Below are positions 47,136 through 60,927 of a DNA stretch of 64,000 nt, one piece after another. Source of the stretch: Gymnopilus junonius (taxonomy: Eukaryota; Basidiomycota; Agaricomycetes; Agaricales; Galerinaceae); NCBI GenBank assembly GCA_015501075.1, contig JADNYJ010000162.1:1-64000 (forward strand). Direction: 5' to 3'. Position 1 is the stretch's first letter, and the number at the start of each line of letters is the position of its first letter. The notes beneath the pieces are model-generated. The model saw nothing but the letters and a program-made list of their open reading frames with translations, ran no database searches and was not told the DNA's origin. Made by a program: the position numbers and the translations under genes.

Positions 47136-49721
47136 GGATTAGGACGATCGCGTCAGATCGGAATTTTTTTTTTGGTTTTCTTGCATGTTTTTCTTTCCTT
47201 CGTTATTCATCCCCGTTTTCTGAATCTCAGTTCTTATGAGACGAATGATTTTGTTTTTCCTCCTGGTGGTTGCCCCTTGCGACTTTTACCCTATACACCT
47301 TGATTCTTTTCTTTACATTTTTTAATTCATATATCTTTACACTCTTCCCCCCTTTCGGGGAGTCGGAATTGACTGATGAACATGCTCACGCGAAGTCATT
47401 TTTCTTCGGGTTTTTTGAAATTGACTTTGATGCCGAGGGTATGGAGGAGGAGGAGGAGTTTATTATACTGACGTGGTCCCCATACGGAAACTGCCAGTTT
47501 ACCGAAAAACTCACACACTACTTATTGTACATAGGTGGCTATCTATATACTAAGTAAATGTCGAGTTCTCAGAGCACAACATAGGCGGGTCGGGACTTGG
47601 GGTTGATCATTACAGCTTGGCAGCTCCTGGCCTTGGGCTTCAGGCAGGACTTGATGGTTAAAACCCAGTGGGAGGTGATTACAGTTCTCCATACATCACC
47701 ATAAATCCCCATCATCCAGAGCTCCTCACTGTATTTCTCTTCCGCTTTTCCTACCACTATGCATGCAGGTCATTTTGACCAATTTATTTTCTCTAGCTGC
47801 TTTTGTTTGGGCTACTCATCTTCATCCAAGTCATCCAGTTCTCTCAGTTCTTCCCTGTCTGGTGCCTCGCATAGTATTTGCTAATATTTTATACATTCCT
47901 CCCTTTTTCCTGCCTGCTGACGCACGCTGTGGGACTATGGACAGTCTAGGGACTGGCTGGACAATCAGTACATGGAAGTTCGAGAAGAGCTAGCTCCTTC
48001 TGTCTGCAGAGGGTATGCCTTTCCCATGCCTCTTATGTAAGCTTTTTCTCTGCCCGTTGTTGTGGTCGTCGTGGCCCCCGTCGTGCTCGTATTTTCCACC
48101 CCTGCTCGATTCTTTTATCCAGTAGATAACAGCTGCATGTATGCCTTCTAGCTGCCTCTTTTTCGTAGTTCTATGTCTGTTCTTGGACCCCTTTTTTGTC
48201 CAATAGTACTCTACAACCGTCTTTTTCCGACTAAAAAATCTACTTTCACCAAATCCTGTCCGTTTTCCATGATTCTCTTTTGCAACCCTGCAGACGTCTT
48301 CCCTCTGATAGTAGACGTCGCTAGCGGTTCAGCCTTTTGAGTAATACACGCAAAAAATGACTTTAGCACTTTTGATGATGGTGGTTTGGGCGATTGTATG
48401 GTGTTTTGAAAATTCGAAATGTAAGTTCTGTATATAATTCATCTAGCAATCACGGTTGCTAATTATATAATTTCAGGGGCAATTTTTAAGCCTGGTATTG
48501 AGCATGGGATGAATCTGAAGGCGCATCACAGACCCCACATTGTCTTGCACCTCACTGCTCCCCCTCTTTCTTTCTCGCCCGGCTCTCCATCGGCGGCCCT
48601 CGTTTACCTTTGCTGATCATCGACCTCCTTGGTTATTCCTTGGAAGAGATCAATGGTTAAAGTGCTGAAAGAGAAAGTCCATTCATTGAGCCGAAATTGG
48701 AATGGAAGAGCTTAAGCGATCATAAGTATACACCCACACGGTAAGAGACCTTGTATGGTGTGAGTGGTAGACTCGTTTCTACTTCTATAGTGCCTTATTC
48801 CGGAGAGGGATTCTCATATATATCAGGGAATGTGCCAGTAATCGCAAGCGAAGCAAGCGGTTCATGGCATGAAGGAAGATCAAGGTGATTTTAAGACTGA
48901 TCACCCTCGATGATCCCTTGTCGTTCCTTCGTTTCCCCGGAAATTTATGGGCCATCTCCCATTCCATTTTTTTTTTCAAAACGAGGGCTTCCGTCGGTCG
49001 ATGTTATCGATTTTCCTTTCTGCTCACTGCCATCAACTTCATAGATTATGCAGTGTGTGTCTCTAGCAGTGGCCGTCGTCTTCATTGACAATCTGCTGCG
49101 GATGATTTATCGCATTCTCCGTCATCTTTTCGGTCCAATTGGATTTGGAATTTTGGATTGGACTCTTCTTCGGCGACTGCCGCATAGGCCATAGATTCCG
49201 TCAAGGCATCTTAGGACCGCAATTGCAAGCTGGCCCAATCCCTTTTTCCTTCCGGGATCGAGAGACGAGAGACGAGGGCATGATCCGAAATATGCGTTCA
49301 GTTCCGGGTGCGTCATGCCAAGCTTCAAGCCGTTGATCTTCGTAGTTATCCGTTCCAGGAACCATGAAGTTAAGGTTCACGTCAGTGTCAACTTTCTTCT
49401 CGGATTTTGAGATATCTGAGCCTTGTGGGATCCGCACCGCTTTGTGACGATTGAAGATAGGTGAATAAAAATATCATACTCCTTGCTCCTTGAATGCAGC
49501 TGCTGATTACGGGTTACAATTACAAGCAAGGCAGAGCGTGGTCAAGTATGAAGTTGAGTCGAAGTTTCTGATGGGTTTTAGGCCAATACTGATGAACATG
49601 ATCCATTCTTAGACACCCTTATGCTAAATGGTTGCCCGTTCCTGAGTATTTCTTCTCTTCTTGTGCTTGGATGATCGTGTTGGTAGAGGCGGCAAGTTCC
49701 TGGATGAAACTTTTACCAGAT
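47136..49721. other. No recognisable gene
   Basis: About 2.6 kb with short frames only. T- and C-rich tracts follow the ArfGAP stop. No transposon protein or RNA gene was recognised. Confidence 0.4.
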
Positions 49722-49851
49722 TAGAGGTTATTTGCAACTTCTGAACGAACGAAAAATATGCCCCCATAAGGCAAAAAGTGGGGCCTTCAGCCAATCAAAG
49801 ACCCAGTAGGCTCCACTTTTTCGTTCGAACGGAAATTGCAAATAACCTCTA
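49722..49851. mobile_element. 126-bp MITE with TA target duplication
   Basis: GAGGTTATTTGCAA at 49724 pairs with TTGCAAATAACCTC ending at 49849. Subterminal sequence also pairs imperfectly (GAACGAACGAAAAA with TTTTTCGTTCGAACGG). TA dinucleotides flank both ends (49722-49723, 49850-49851), as for Tc1/mariner-type MITEs. No coding capacity. Confidence 0.85.
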
Positions 49852-51439
49852 TTACAGCATAGAAGGTCCTTTTTGTCTTCCTCTCTTTTAAAAGCTTCAA
49901 CAAAGACTTGGTTCTTCCTTCCTGGCCGTTCTCGTGATTCTACAAGACATTCATCTTACCTTGAGGATGGTCAACAATCCAGCTTCATGTTCGACGGGAT
50001 CACCAATCTACATAGGAAAGATGGCTCACGATTAGGATTAAAGTGTACTCTTTCTCTGATAGATTGCCCTCTTCTCTTCTGTCGCTGATCACCTTAAAAG
50101 AAGCGGCAAGTCCCTTGGCTGGTCACCTCGGAACAAATGATAAGACGATTCCGAGAAATATACGAAGGACTCAGTGGCTTTGCCATTTCTCGTGCTTGAT
50201 GTTTACCCACTACCAGCGTGAATCATTCGGCCATCTCAAACGAGCAATCGGAACGGGGCAATACGGGCACTACCTTGCCCTCTGCGGCTGGTGCATGTGT
50301 TCCGTCGATGGCACTTCAGGACCGCACTAGATCACTAGTACCTCAGCCTACATATCATAAATTTATCGTCTCCAGGCCTCTCTCCGAAGCCATTTCGTAT
50401 CATTGTTCTAGGTTCCAAGTTATTCCGTTGGAACAGATCCATTCAGGGTAGTCCACAAGCTAAAGACCCCAGTGGGCTTGCCAACTCTTTCGTATAATAA
50501 TGTTCGCTCAACGACATTGTAAGCTTCTTGTAATAGCGGACCATAATTTCTTCCTTTTTCACTTTTTGGCTGAAACCTCTGTTCTTCGAGGATTGCGGTA
50601 ACAATAAAGCGATGGAAAGGTGAGCCTTTACCTCACCCCTTGCGACCAAACTTTCATTCGGTTATATCTGTATAGATCAGCACCGAGAACGTGGCCAGAT
50701 TGTCGAAGATTTCCGCTCGATAATCAGATTGCCTTCTATCATATGCCAAAATTTCCGTCGTTAACGGGTCGAAGAGCACTGGCTCGAATGGGAAACATCC
50801 TTCAATGGACCAAACTACGCTAAATTGGGCATTATGCAGTTAGATGAACAAGGACTGTATTCTGGACTTCTGCCTATCGGGCCATTTTTCTTATTCTGGT
50901 ATACAGAGTACGGTTAGCGGTTCTTGAGCCACTTGAATGAAAGCTTCTGTCAACCCATTCCACTCTAGTAGAGGGCTTCGCTGTTATTGAATATACGATT
51001 ATAGACTTTGCCTTCGCTTTCGCCTGAATATTATGCGTTGAAAACGCAGTCGAACTGGGTTAACTCCTATTGATAAAGGGCCAAGGTTGTTATTTCTTTC
51101 TGTAGTCCATGTTTCTCTTGCATCCTATTTCCTGTAATGATTTGCAGTTCGGCTGAAGGTGTCAAAGGAATGTACAACTGACCAGGAGGGGTGGTACCAT
51201 CGGCCCGAAAATTCAGGTCCATGAAGGACTCTCAACGATAGACCCAATGTCAGCGTGTTAAAATTCATATCGATGTCGCGCGGTACTGACAAAGCCGAAG
51301 GAGTACGGAAAAAATATTTTGAGGCCACGTGGGTCAACGCTCTCAAGCAAAATGCAGAATGGCAGGACGATAGCCTCGACTCAACCAACAACTTCCATGT
51401 TCCAGAAAACATAGTTCTATAAGCGTTATCAATACAATA
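49852..51439. other. No recognisable gene
   Basis: About 1.6 kb with no family match. It is the 5' flank of the acetyltransferase gene. Confidence 0.4.
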
Positions 51440-52033
51440 ATGTCCTGTCATTCAATCGACGGTAAAATGAAGGGAGTTCTGATTGAAATGCGCGGACTAA
51501 CGAAGATAACATCATTGCTAGGTCAAACCGTTTGCTTTCAAAAAACATCCGTGGACCGAACACTGCAGCTGCGGCATTCAGTCCTTTGGCCAAGCATGCC
51601 TCTATCGCACGTAATTCTTCCCGAAGATGAATCAGGAACACATATTGGTGCCTTTTTTCCTGGACAGACCGATCCCATAGCCGTCATTTCCCTCTTCCTC
51701 GAGAACTGTCCGATCGATAAGGAGGAAATCGTTTTGAATAATACCCATGAACAAGCAGTACGCTTCCGAAAATTTGCCTGTTCACCACAATATCAAGGAA
51801 AAGGTCTAGGAACACAGCTCCTTCGCTACGCGCTATCGATCGCTCAATCCGAACAGGGAGCCACGATTGCATGGTGTGATGCTCGAACGGACAGTGCGGA
51901 GTGGTACAGAAAGAGAGGACTTTATCCTTTCGGAGACACCTTTTTCAAAGGGCCTGTGGAGTACGTGCGCATGCGGATCGACTTGCGGGATCTCGGAAAG
52001 CCAGAACAGGACCCAGAGGTCCTACACGCCTAA
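51440..52033 (+). CDS. GNAT-family N-acetyltransferase
   Basis: A single exon of 197 residues. The acetyl-CoA-binding motif A is clear: VRFRKFACSPQYQGKGLGTQ with the Q/R-x-x-G-x-G/A pattern, followed by LLRYALSIAQSEQG. Motif B is seen in AWCDARTDSAEWYRKRGLYP followed by FGDTFFKGPVEYVRM. The preceding strand is PIAVISLFLENCPID. This matches small GNATs that acetylate amines or peptides; the substrate cannot be told. The start is the first ATG of the open frame, and MPLSHVILPEDE further in is an alternative. Confidence 0.8.
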   Translation: MSCHSIDGKMKGVLIEMRGLTKITSLLGQTVCFQKTSVDRTLQLRHSVLWPSMPLSHVILPEDESGTHIGAFFPGQTDPIAVISLFLENCPIDKEEIVLNNTHEQAVRFRKFACSPQYQGKGLGTQLLRYALSIAQSEQGATIAWCDARTDSAEWYRKRGLYPFGDTFFKGPVEYVRMRIDLRDLGKPEQDPEVLHA

Positions 52034-54282
52034 CAATGCCTGGAGTCCTGGAGAGCAGTTGCTATACATTAATTTAGTCCGTGGAACCCGAAAATTTACA
52101 TTCTCGTATTCACTTCCTTTATGTTCTCTTACCATATAATTGGACTGTGTCTGCTATGCGATAGAATGGGTCGAGAAAAAACATTTTGTACTCTGAGATT
52201 TGACCAGAAGCCAAACAGCCTTGCAGCGACTCGTGGGGACTTGTGGGCATGGGATGTGAATTCCTCCTTAGCTGGAATGTATATTTCAAAAAAATTCATC
52301 TGCTTTCCTGATTCGTTTCAGACGTATCTCCTGATCCAGGTCAAGTCCCTTGGAGTGCTTCTCCTGTTGGAATAAGGCTGGATACGGGACGAAGGAGTCG
52401 ATGACTACAAAGCCACGGTCGACTATGACAATTGCAATTACTCATCATGTTTGTCGCTTGTGGCATTTCTCTACCGTATGTTTCCATACTTTCTTGTAGA
52501 TGGTGGCATTCGACTTGGCACTCATCGTTGATCACCTGTGATTGGCCGATTCATGTTTAGAGTTTAGAAACTCTGGGCCTCAGTATTGGTGCACGATGAT
52601 CTCATAGCTTAAACTTCAATCAAGCTACTTGACTGTGAACAAACTGAGCATTGAAAAAGACAAGTTATGACTCGCTTATGTTCTGCAGATAAGTGTATTG
52701 GTCTTCAGATAGCCCATGTTGTGGGATAGTATCGGCAACTTGATAATTAGTCTCAGGGAACGCAATGGAGATAATTGATACACTCACAAAGACGCCGAGG
52801 CTGGATATGTCTTCTGTTGAAATCGAGCAAAGTCCCGGCACGAAGACCCAGCAGAAGATCGTCCACGGGGTAATCAATCTGCATGGTCCGGCCGTTTTTC
52901 TGAAACGGCGTATTCTAATATCATGTGTTGTGTCATTTTATTGGGGCTATTTTCGATTCTCTCAATGCTTATGTGCTTTCCAATTCAAGCTTCCATCTTC
53001 GAGCTCTTGTGAGGGTAATAGAGCCATGTACCGAAGACTCATTGATATGGAAATTCGGTAACTTTGCTTGGTACAAGCGTCGGGAAAATTAGGAAAATTT
53101 ACGACCAGCAGAACAGTATAAATATGCCAACTTGTTCGCCACAAAAAGCATTGCAGTGCTCTCATACCCTCTTATTCCATATTTAACACTCAATAAACCC
53201 ACGCCCACAGCTGCCAGCGTTATGTTGCCCCCTCTCGCTTCTGTTATATTCCGCTCTCAGAGATTGAAGGTTCAACCTTGCTGATGTTCAGCTTGATGGC
53301 CAAATCTCTGTTCATAGCCGATATAGCAGTAGGGAGCGTCCGCTCAGCCGCAGGTATCTCATGCGATGGTGCACTCACCATGTAAATCTCTGAGCATCCC
53401 TTCAGAATGATCTGACGGAGATATATTTTACCGACTCTGATACCTGTGTCGACGGCGACACTCAAGGTGCAGCATCGTCCGTAAACATTTTCAATTTACC
53501 TTCAAAATGATCTATCTAAAAATAGCTGACACTTTGCTTCAGAAGAGCTATTTTAAGGATACTCTTCAAAACCGCGAAGGTGGAGAAGCACCTATCGCTT
53601 ACTCAGGCTTTTGATAGTCTTCGCGCCAAGTTCTGGGAACAATGTGAATAGATGTGCCATTAGGAAATTCTGTTCTACGGGCGGATTAAGAACGCGTAAG
53701 AAAAGCTGATAATTCTTGGTCATTCCAGTTGTTCACCCGTCTTATCACATAAAAATATTTACAGTTGCGTAAAATATGCATACTAGCCGCGAACTTTATT
53801 TATAACAAATATAGTACTTGCAAAGTGGTGGTAGTCCTAGTGGGGCGTTGGCTATTTAAGTCATTGCTCACTGCACTTGAAGTATTTCTATAATCTATCT
53901 TTGGACCTGCAGTAATTTACAGTACTCTATGTAGTTATAGTCTACTCGTAGTTTGCATAGACTAGTAAAATAACCCTTGCGCGCTGGCGGATTGGTGACA
54001 AGTTGGCAACAACGAAGTTGACAATTAAATACAAGTATTTTTGAAGAATTTGGTCTGTTTATTGGTGTCCACGTAAATTCAAGAATTAGCGCTTTCCTCT
54101 AAATAAACGGACGCGAGATGGACGCCAGGTGCAGGAACACTCCCGGTCCGACTCACGGTAGCCAGTATATTGTCACGTGGCTTGTTATCTTACATAATAT
54201 ACTTGCGACACCGCCAGTGCTGTTCTCACCCATCTCTTACGACTACGACCCATCCTTGTATTTCCTATCAAATTGTATCAAC
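52034..54282. other. No recognisable gene
   Basis: AT-rich intergenic DNA between the acetyltransferase and the E2 gene. Short frames at 52.7-53.5 kb have no family resemblance. Confidence 0.4.
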
Positions 54283-55124
54283 ATGGACGCCCGACTGCGC
54301 AGAGTTAATAAAGAAATTGCAGGTACGCCTTATTGCGTACCTTCAACGCTTTAAAGTCACTAACTTGTGGTGATGTTCAAGATTGCAAGAATGACAAAAC
54401 TTCTCAGATCAAGATTGAGCTGATTGACGAATCACCGTTTCATCTGAAAGGATCTTTTCCCGGGCCTGAAGGGACGCCTTATGAAGGTGGTTATTTCGAG
54501 GTGGTAAGCATAGTAAATTGTGTCAGTCCTGAAACTTTTCTCATCCCTGGCACCTGCATTAGGATATCGTGATCCCAGAGTCGTATCCATTCCAGCCCGT
54601 GAAGATGAAGTTTATTACGAAGGTCTACCACCCGAACGTCTCTTCAGCTTCTGGCGCGATCTGTCTGGATATCCTCAAAGACGCTTGGTCTCCGGTTTTG
54701 ACCCTTAAATCAACCTTGATCTCCCTCCAAAGTCTCCTTTGTTCGCCTGAACCTAACGATCCTCAAGATGCAGAAGTTGCGAAGCACTATATGACCAGCA
54801 AATCGAGTTTCGACGACACCGCTGTTTACTGGACACAGGTCTACGCTGGTGGTCCTGGTCCGAAGGACAAGAAAGGCAAAGGATCAGGCAAGGAGCGAGA
54901 TGAAGTGGCTATCGCTGGGCTTGAGAAAGCTCACGTAGATCGTTTCGAGCAGTGGGATTCCAAAGAAGTAAAGTGGTATGTCCTTACCTGACCATTAAAG
55001 TAAATCTGTGCAACCTCCAAATAACCCAATTACTCAGATCGATGCTTTACGGCGTCTAAATTACCGCGGTCCCAACATTGCACAGATATCGGATGATAGG
55101 GTGGTTGAGGAGCTTTTGAAGTAA
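54283..55124 (+). CDS. UBC1: Ubiquitin-conjugating enzyme E2, Ubc1 type
   Basis: The exons are 54283-54322, 54382-54503, 54563-54967 and 55038-55124, giving 217 residues, close to yeast Ubc1 (215). The UBC fold is clear: [73 protein letters not shown] (active-site Cys in ICLDIL) and [20 protein letters not shown]. After a Lys/Gly-rich linker comes a UBA-like end ([20 protein letters not shown], then [10 protein letters not shown]), the mark of the Ubc1/E2-25K class that extends K48 chains. The last donor is taken as GTAAAG at 54968 because it keeps the frame and the helix spacing. Confidence 0.95.
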
Positions 55125-58100
55125 TGTCGCCGTTCGTTTTCTCTTTCTTGTATAATTCTTGCCGAATGCGAGTTGGGTATTGAAGTATGCGTTGTCCGAA
55201 CCGCGGCGGAAGCCTTTCCCCTTTCCGAATTCATCCTCTCACCATCGACGTCAACTTGAAACCTTGTCAGGGCATCCATTGCACCTTTTGGCCCAAATGA
55301 CATAGCGGAAGCTGAGTGCCACTCGGGTGCCACGACGAGCTACCCGTACCAGTGTCGCTGAGTTTTCTTTTACAACCAGCTGCTCGTCTGACTGATCTGA
55401 AACAGTCATTTAAGTTCCGCAGTGACATATTTTTACCTTCCTAACGTACAAAATGAAGTCTTAGACGATGTCATTGGCGGATTGTCCAACTTCTAACCTA
55501 AGCGTGTGGTGGGGAAGGAGATTTGCTAACCTCTTTGGAAACGATTCTGTAATGTCTTTCAGCCCTGAAGTCCTATTCAATGGTTATCTTCTCCACCTCA
55601 CGGATGATGGGCCCGATGTATTCTTTGCGACATAAATTTCCGACATTACCCAGAAAGACAACAAAGGTAAAGTGTTGGCGTTTGTTAAACGGCTTTCTTT
55701 AAATAATGCTTCCAGGATTGATAACGACACGTATGTCAGTGATGTCAGCCTTCTTCCTTACCTATTGAAATGAGGTAGCTGACTATAGCATCAATTCTTT
55801 GGAGTCTGGACTTCTTCGTCACTTTACAGATCTCATTCATTCTAATTGGAGCGGGTAAACGGTGAGTCCTAGGAAATACTCCTGCAATTGGTAGAGGGTA
55901 ATAAACCGCCTTAGGAGCATTTTTTTCATTTATCTTGCCAAGGTAACTGAGCATTTCCCTGACTCCTCGGACCTTCAGTTAAAGGCGCTAGGCTCCCCAT
56001 CGCTCGGCCAGTCGGACGACCATAGAGGCTTTGAAACTCGATATATCGTACCCGCGTTGGGCTAAAGGTAGGCATATTGCCATCGTAACATCAAGGTCAA
56101 AGGTTCGTTAGTCACGTCCTGTACCACTCATAATCAGTTTGGGTGCGAGAACCGGTCCGTTTTCGGACTTCTTCCTAACAGTGCGAGTGGGAAGATAGCT
56201 CTACAACAAGGAAATACAAGTCCTAGATAGCGTTCAAACTGCACGACATGCCATTTTCTATTGTTCTGGACGATCGAAGTTAACAGATCTGTGGTCTGGA
56301 GATGGAAGTGGGTGCTTCTAAGGATAAGGTATCTGTACGATACTCTCCTGCAGGCGTAGGAAAGGTTGATGTGGCCGTTGAACCTCCTGAATAGTCGGGA
56401 GAGCAAATGTGGCCTACTCTCAAGGCGCTTCAATTAATGCTGACGCTGACTGGCTCGTAGTCAAAGGCGACAAGCCATCGCTAAATTAAAGGAAACTGTC
56501 AGTCAAATTTCGACTTAAATATGGTAGAAGTTGCAACATATTGGTAGCCTCCAGAGCAACACGCAGTCTGAGCGGTACATCCATCACCGAAAGGAAGTGG
56601 TGCACAATTTATTCCAACGACTTCATCTGGTTCAACGACGATTCCCAGAAGTGAAAAGATCGATTTAACCCCTGGACTTGATGTCTGGCTTGGCCAAGTG
56701 AGAACGATTCGTGATAAATAGTGTTGATAAGTAGATGCTTGCAGCTAGCTAGGGAATTGGTAACCCACACTGGTGACACTATTGCAACAAAGAAGCTGTT
56801 CGTCGCACGAGCCGGCTGGTACCTTTCGCGCCTCTAATTCACTGGGGTATCGCTGTTCAGAAAGGAAATTAGCAGGCTCAATTAGTAAATTTCTAGTAAG
56901 TGGAAGTCATATTTACTGGAAACGAATCAAATACAGAGCCCCTGTGGCGGTAGGAAGGACGGTCGAATGAAATGCGAGCAGGCTGGCTGTCATTCGGTAC
57001 ATCACGATGAGAGAGAATTCGAAGTTATGTGAAACATTTCTTTTCACAGAATTATTTTATATGCTGTGGAAAGAACCCAAGGGTACCCACTCCTTTCTTA
57101 CGCACCAATATAGGGATCAGTGGATAGTGCTGTTCATTATTGTGGCGTCGTCACCTGACCCCCACTTGCAACATGACGGACAGGTAAAGTGGCTATACCT
57201 CCATATAATAAAGGCTTTGACAGGGGAAGGCTCGAATTGCGCCTGTCCAAATTAATTCGAGTGCATTTTGTATTGACCCATTGTGGAGACGGTACTCCGT
57301 CTGAGCACGGAATTACGCAAAATCATTACGGCGGCAGACTCACCTCGATCTATTAGTGAGTCAGCTGCGACACCGCCAACGGCCCAGCTCGAAGCCACTG
57401 AATTGAAAGAATTTGTTTCCGTCCACCTGCTCAACTCGCACTGGCAACGTGATTACAGAAAATTACCATATATGTATAAGTTTCCTTTTACTTTATTCCT
57501 TGTCAGGGCAACCACCTCGCTAATTTCTTATTCCTTCATTCATCTCTTTGGCGCCCTGACTTGTCCCCATTCAAATTTCAGCCTTAGATTTATTCCTATA
57601 AAAATTTCAAGGAAATTTTCGTAGCTAAAAGAGGTATATAAACCATGTAGTAGCTACATATTTTCTTCGGTTAATTTCAGTGCATTTTTCCCCACTCAAA
57701 ACAGAGCTACAAGAGCTCTATCCGACTTGCGAAGAAGTCAAAATCTCCAAACCTACTCACTTTCTCACGGGTACAGGCAACTTTGGAATCTACTCAAAGT
57801 TCCTTACCCACTCGTATTCTCTCATTTGAGCTCGCTAAGGACACTCGAGGTGATCCTTAGGCTCTCTTATTCCACCAAACACCCTCAAAGCATCAAGACT
57901 TATTTTTCATTTCACCACTATCTACTTGAACATAGTACCCTAGTATTTGATTGTTCCGTCAATCATCTTACTCGGTTCCTTCGGATTTCCCCTCGTCTTA
58001 TACCGTTCCCACACAGAACGGGTTATTTACAACTGGAGCCCACCGCGAGGGGGTTCTAAGGTTTCTTTTGTCTCAAGTTTCATCAAAAATCGGGTGCTTG

Positions 58101-58180
58101 TTTTCGCATCAGCGGAATCAATTATAAACTCGAACTCTTGGCAAAAAATCCACCCGAGGTATTCTGCATACAATTTGTAG
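55125..58180. other. Gene-poor stretch, perhaps including the 5' LTR of the gypsy element
   Basis: No host gene is recognised. TATATAAACC at about 57634 and the following CT-rich stretch fit an LTR promoter. TGTGGAGACGGTACTCCGTC at about 57280 could be an LTR start. Neither boundary can be proven, because the 3' LTR lies outside the window. Confidence 0.35.
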
Positions 58181-58225
58181 GCTACCCTTCGCTACTCAAT
58201 AACGGATTCGTCATTCTACACCCCT

Positions 58226-59618
58226 AATGAATCCTCAACCATTTCCGACCAAAACTTAACAACTCTGCCAGCTGGCACAGGCGGAACTAGTCCTATCGAA
58301 GATGGACCAGGTTCTCCTATCATAGGACGATTAAATCCAGCCCAGTGGACGGATCAAAACAGGGATCGAGATCAGCACGAAGCCGATCAAGAACATACCC
58401 GGGCTCACGACGAGCATCGGGATACACATAGTGATCTAGACGAAGAACAATTTGAGAAAAGCATATCAAACAAGAAACTTCCATCACTCACCTCATTAAT
58501 CAAACCCAAAATGTCTATGCCATCAAGAAACCACTCTTCGGCACCTAAGTTTGATGGGCAGCCAAGTGAGCTCACCCGATTCCTCAACGAAGTCCATCGT
58601 CTCGGCACAAGAGCCCTCCTTGATGAAAGAGAAATCATTGAATGGGCACTCGAGTACCTTGGATCAGATGAATATGAATTGTGGGGGCAGTTGTCCTGAG
58701 TCGAAAGGAAAAGACTGGGAAAGCTTCAAAACTGCAGTAACTGAACTTTATCCTGGCGCAACCGGCGACCGCAAATATACTGTACACGAGCTACAAGTAT
58801 TAACCGAGGAATGGCAATCAAAACCAATCACTAGTCAGAATCAATTTGGAGAATATTTTAGAGAGTTCTTACGAATTGCAAATTTCCTCAAAAGCAAGGA
58901 TCGACTTTCAGATCGCGAAGTAAGCAACATGTTTATGCAAGGACTTCACATCGACTTCTGCAAGCGAGTTCGCGAACAGCTTCGAATCAAGAGCCCTGAC
59001 CACCATCTTGATGATCCATGGACTCTTACCGAGATAAAAGTCGCTGCTGTGATGATAACACCTTCAGCAAAAATAGCAGCATTGCCAGATAATCCACCCA
59101 CTAAAGCAGAATCATCCCGAGCTCGCAGCAAAGTCAAGAAAGAAGTTTTTGATGCAGCAAGCATCCAGGCAGGGCTAGATGAAGGAAAATGGGCAGACGT
59201 GGTGGCGATGACATTAATGAAGAAATTAAATCTCTCACCTAATGAGGTGCCAAATCCGAACCGAACACGCAAGGGGTTCTGTTTATTTTGCAGTGACCCT
59301 GCCCATTTCCTTGCCAATTGCCCTAAACTGGCTGAATACGTCGCCAAAGGATGGTGCAAGCGTGATGATAGAGGACAGGTATTGACAACTAATGGAGCAA
59401 AAGTTACATCGCAAACGGCGGAAGGAAAGAACTTAATGGATCAGATTGATAATTGGCGCCGAGCCAATCCCTCTATAGCGATGGTTTCGGCACATGTCGT
59501 GGAAGTCCACGAGGTACCATCTGCCCGGATTGAAGAAGTCAGCGAGGATGACCTTCCACGGAAGAACAAATACTTACCCAACGGGATCTGGAAGAAATCG
59601 AGACGTTTCAGGTGCTAG
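58226..59618 (+). pseudogene. gypsy gag with zinc knuckle, frameshifted
   Basis: The capsid part reads SAPKFDGQPSELTRFLNEVH, DEREIIEWALEYLGSDEYEL, and after a frameshift near 58697 WESFKTAVTELYPGATGDRK. It then has EYFREFLRIANFLKSKDRLS, DREVSNMFMQGLHIDFCKRV and the knuckle CLFCSDPAHFLANCP. The end (RRFRC) is again in the wrong frame relative to QVLAIQATKKAEVAKQK. Confidence 0.85.
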
Positions 59619-59778
59619 CGATACAGGCCACTAAGAAGGCCGAAGTTGCAAAACAAAAACTGGTCTCACCTAAGCCAAACATCTGTGGCCCGACAACTCG
59701 AAGCATGGGAAAACAACAGCAGATGGCCGAGAAGAACAAGCCTTCCCAGGTGCCGCCTGTGTCTTCGCCTATACGAAT

Positions 59779-60369
59779 GTGGCTCAGTTTCGATATGTGA
59801 CGCCGATCGAAGATCCTAAATTAATCAGCAGGGTAGCAGAAAAGGGACTGGATACTGAAGTTGTGCTTACCCTTCGAGAATTGCTGGCAATATCCCCCGA
59901 AGTTTGCAAACAAGTAAAGGAACTTATAACGACCAAGCATGTTGTCCCTCCAGTGGAAATGGCACTCAATTTAAATCAGTTTTCATCAAATGCTCATGCA
60001 GCAAATGAAGACCTACATGAACAAGGGCTGAGGCTCCCAGATACAAAGAAGGGACTAATCGTGGCGAAGCACACAGAAAAACTGCGCGCTATTGATATCA
60101 TGCTCAAAAGCGACATCAAGATTGAAGCATTGGTTGACAGTGGATCTATGGTGGTTGCTTTGCGACGCGACAAGTGGGAATTGCTAGGCCAGCCAGTTCG
60201 GTCAGATCATTTAATGATAATGAAGACGGCGAATCTTACTAGCAATGCAACCCTCGGTCTCCTCCATAATCTTCCTATCACAATCGGGATCATGTATTCT
60301 ATGTGCAGGTTCAGGTGGTCGAAGATGCCCCATATGAGATGTTATTGGGCTTACCTTTTTTCTCCTTAA
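59779..60369 (+). pseudogene. gypsy aspartic protease region
   Basis: KHTEKLRAIDIMLKSDIKIE then ALVDSGSMVVALRRDKWELL holds the retropepsin-like DSGS motif. Upstream linker blocks (VTPIEDPKLISRVAEKGLD) are in the same frame. The downstream part is frameshifted and holds stops, including one TAG near 60531. Confidence 0.75.
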
Positions 60370-60927
60370 CCATGGCTATATTCCGATTTCGAGGATGGTG
60401 CGGTTCATATGACTATGGTGGATCCTAATACGAAGTCCATCATCACGTGCCAACGAGAACATGAGATGTCTACAGATGGACTTACTGGGGCTCGGACCTC
60501 GGGAATTAATTTTGATGGTCGACTATCGCAGTAGTCCTGCGGAAGATGAGATGGGGACTCACACGATAATGATGATGTGAGCTCCGAAGATGGCATGCCA
60601 GGTCTTCAAAGCATGTCCAATACCGATATTGACAAGAAGACTACCAGGCCATGCTAATCGATGATGAATGGGGAAGTCAATGAAGCCACCTAGATGCACA
60701 GAGGTGCCCGATTCGGACTCTGACTTCGACTGGTCCGACGTTCTGGTTACACATGCAACAGAAGTCTCAAACTTCGCAGTCACTGCTAAAAATAGTGGAA
60801 GTCCATCAATCTACCTCGGGAATGGGCTGCAGAAGTACTCGCCTACAAAAGTAGAAAACCGTGTGAAGCCCATCGCTACCACCCTTCCCAAGATTTTCGT
60901 ATTGTTCGCAAAGTTCCCTCCGATCCG

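Noticed and set aside
49190..50330. Weak similarity between about 49190-49230 and 50290-50330
   Set aside because: Only about 30 bases with several mismatches; could be chance.
55061..55333. 90-codon minus-strand frame downstream of the E2 gene
   Set aside because: Overlaps the last E2 exon in antisense and shows no family resemblance.
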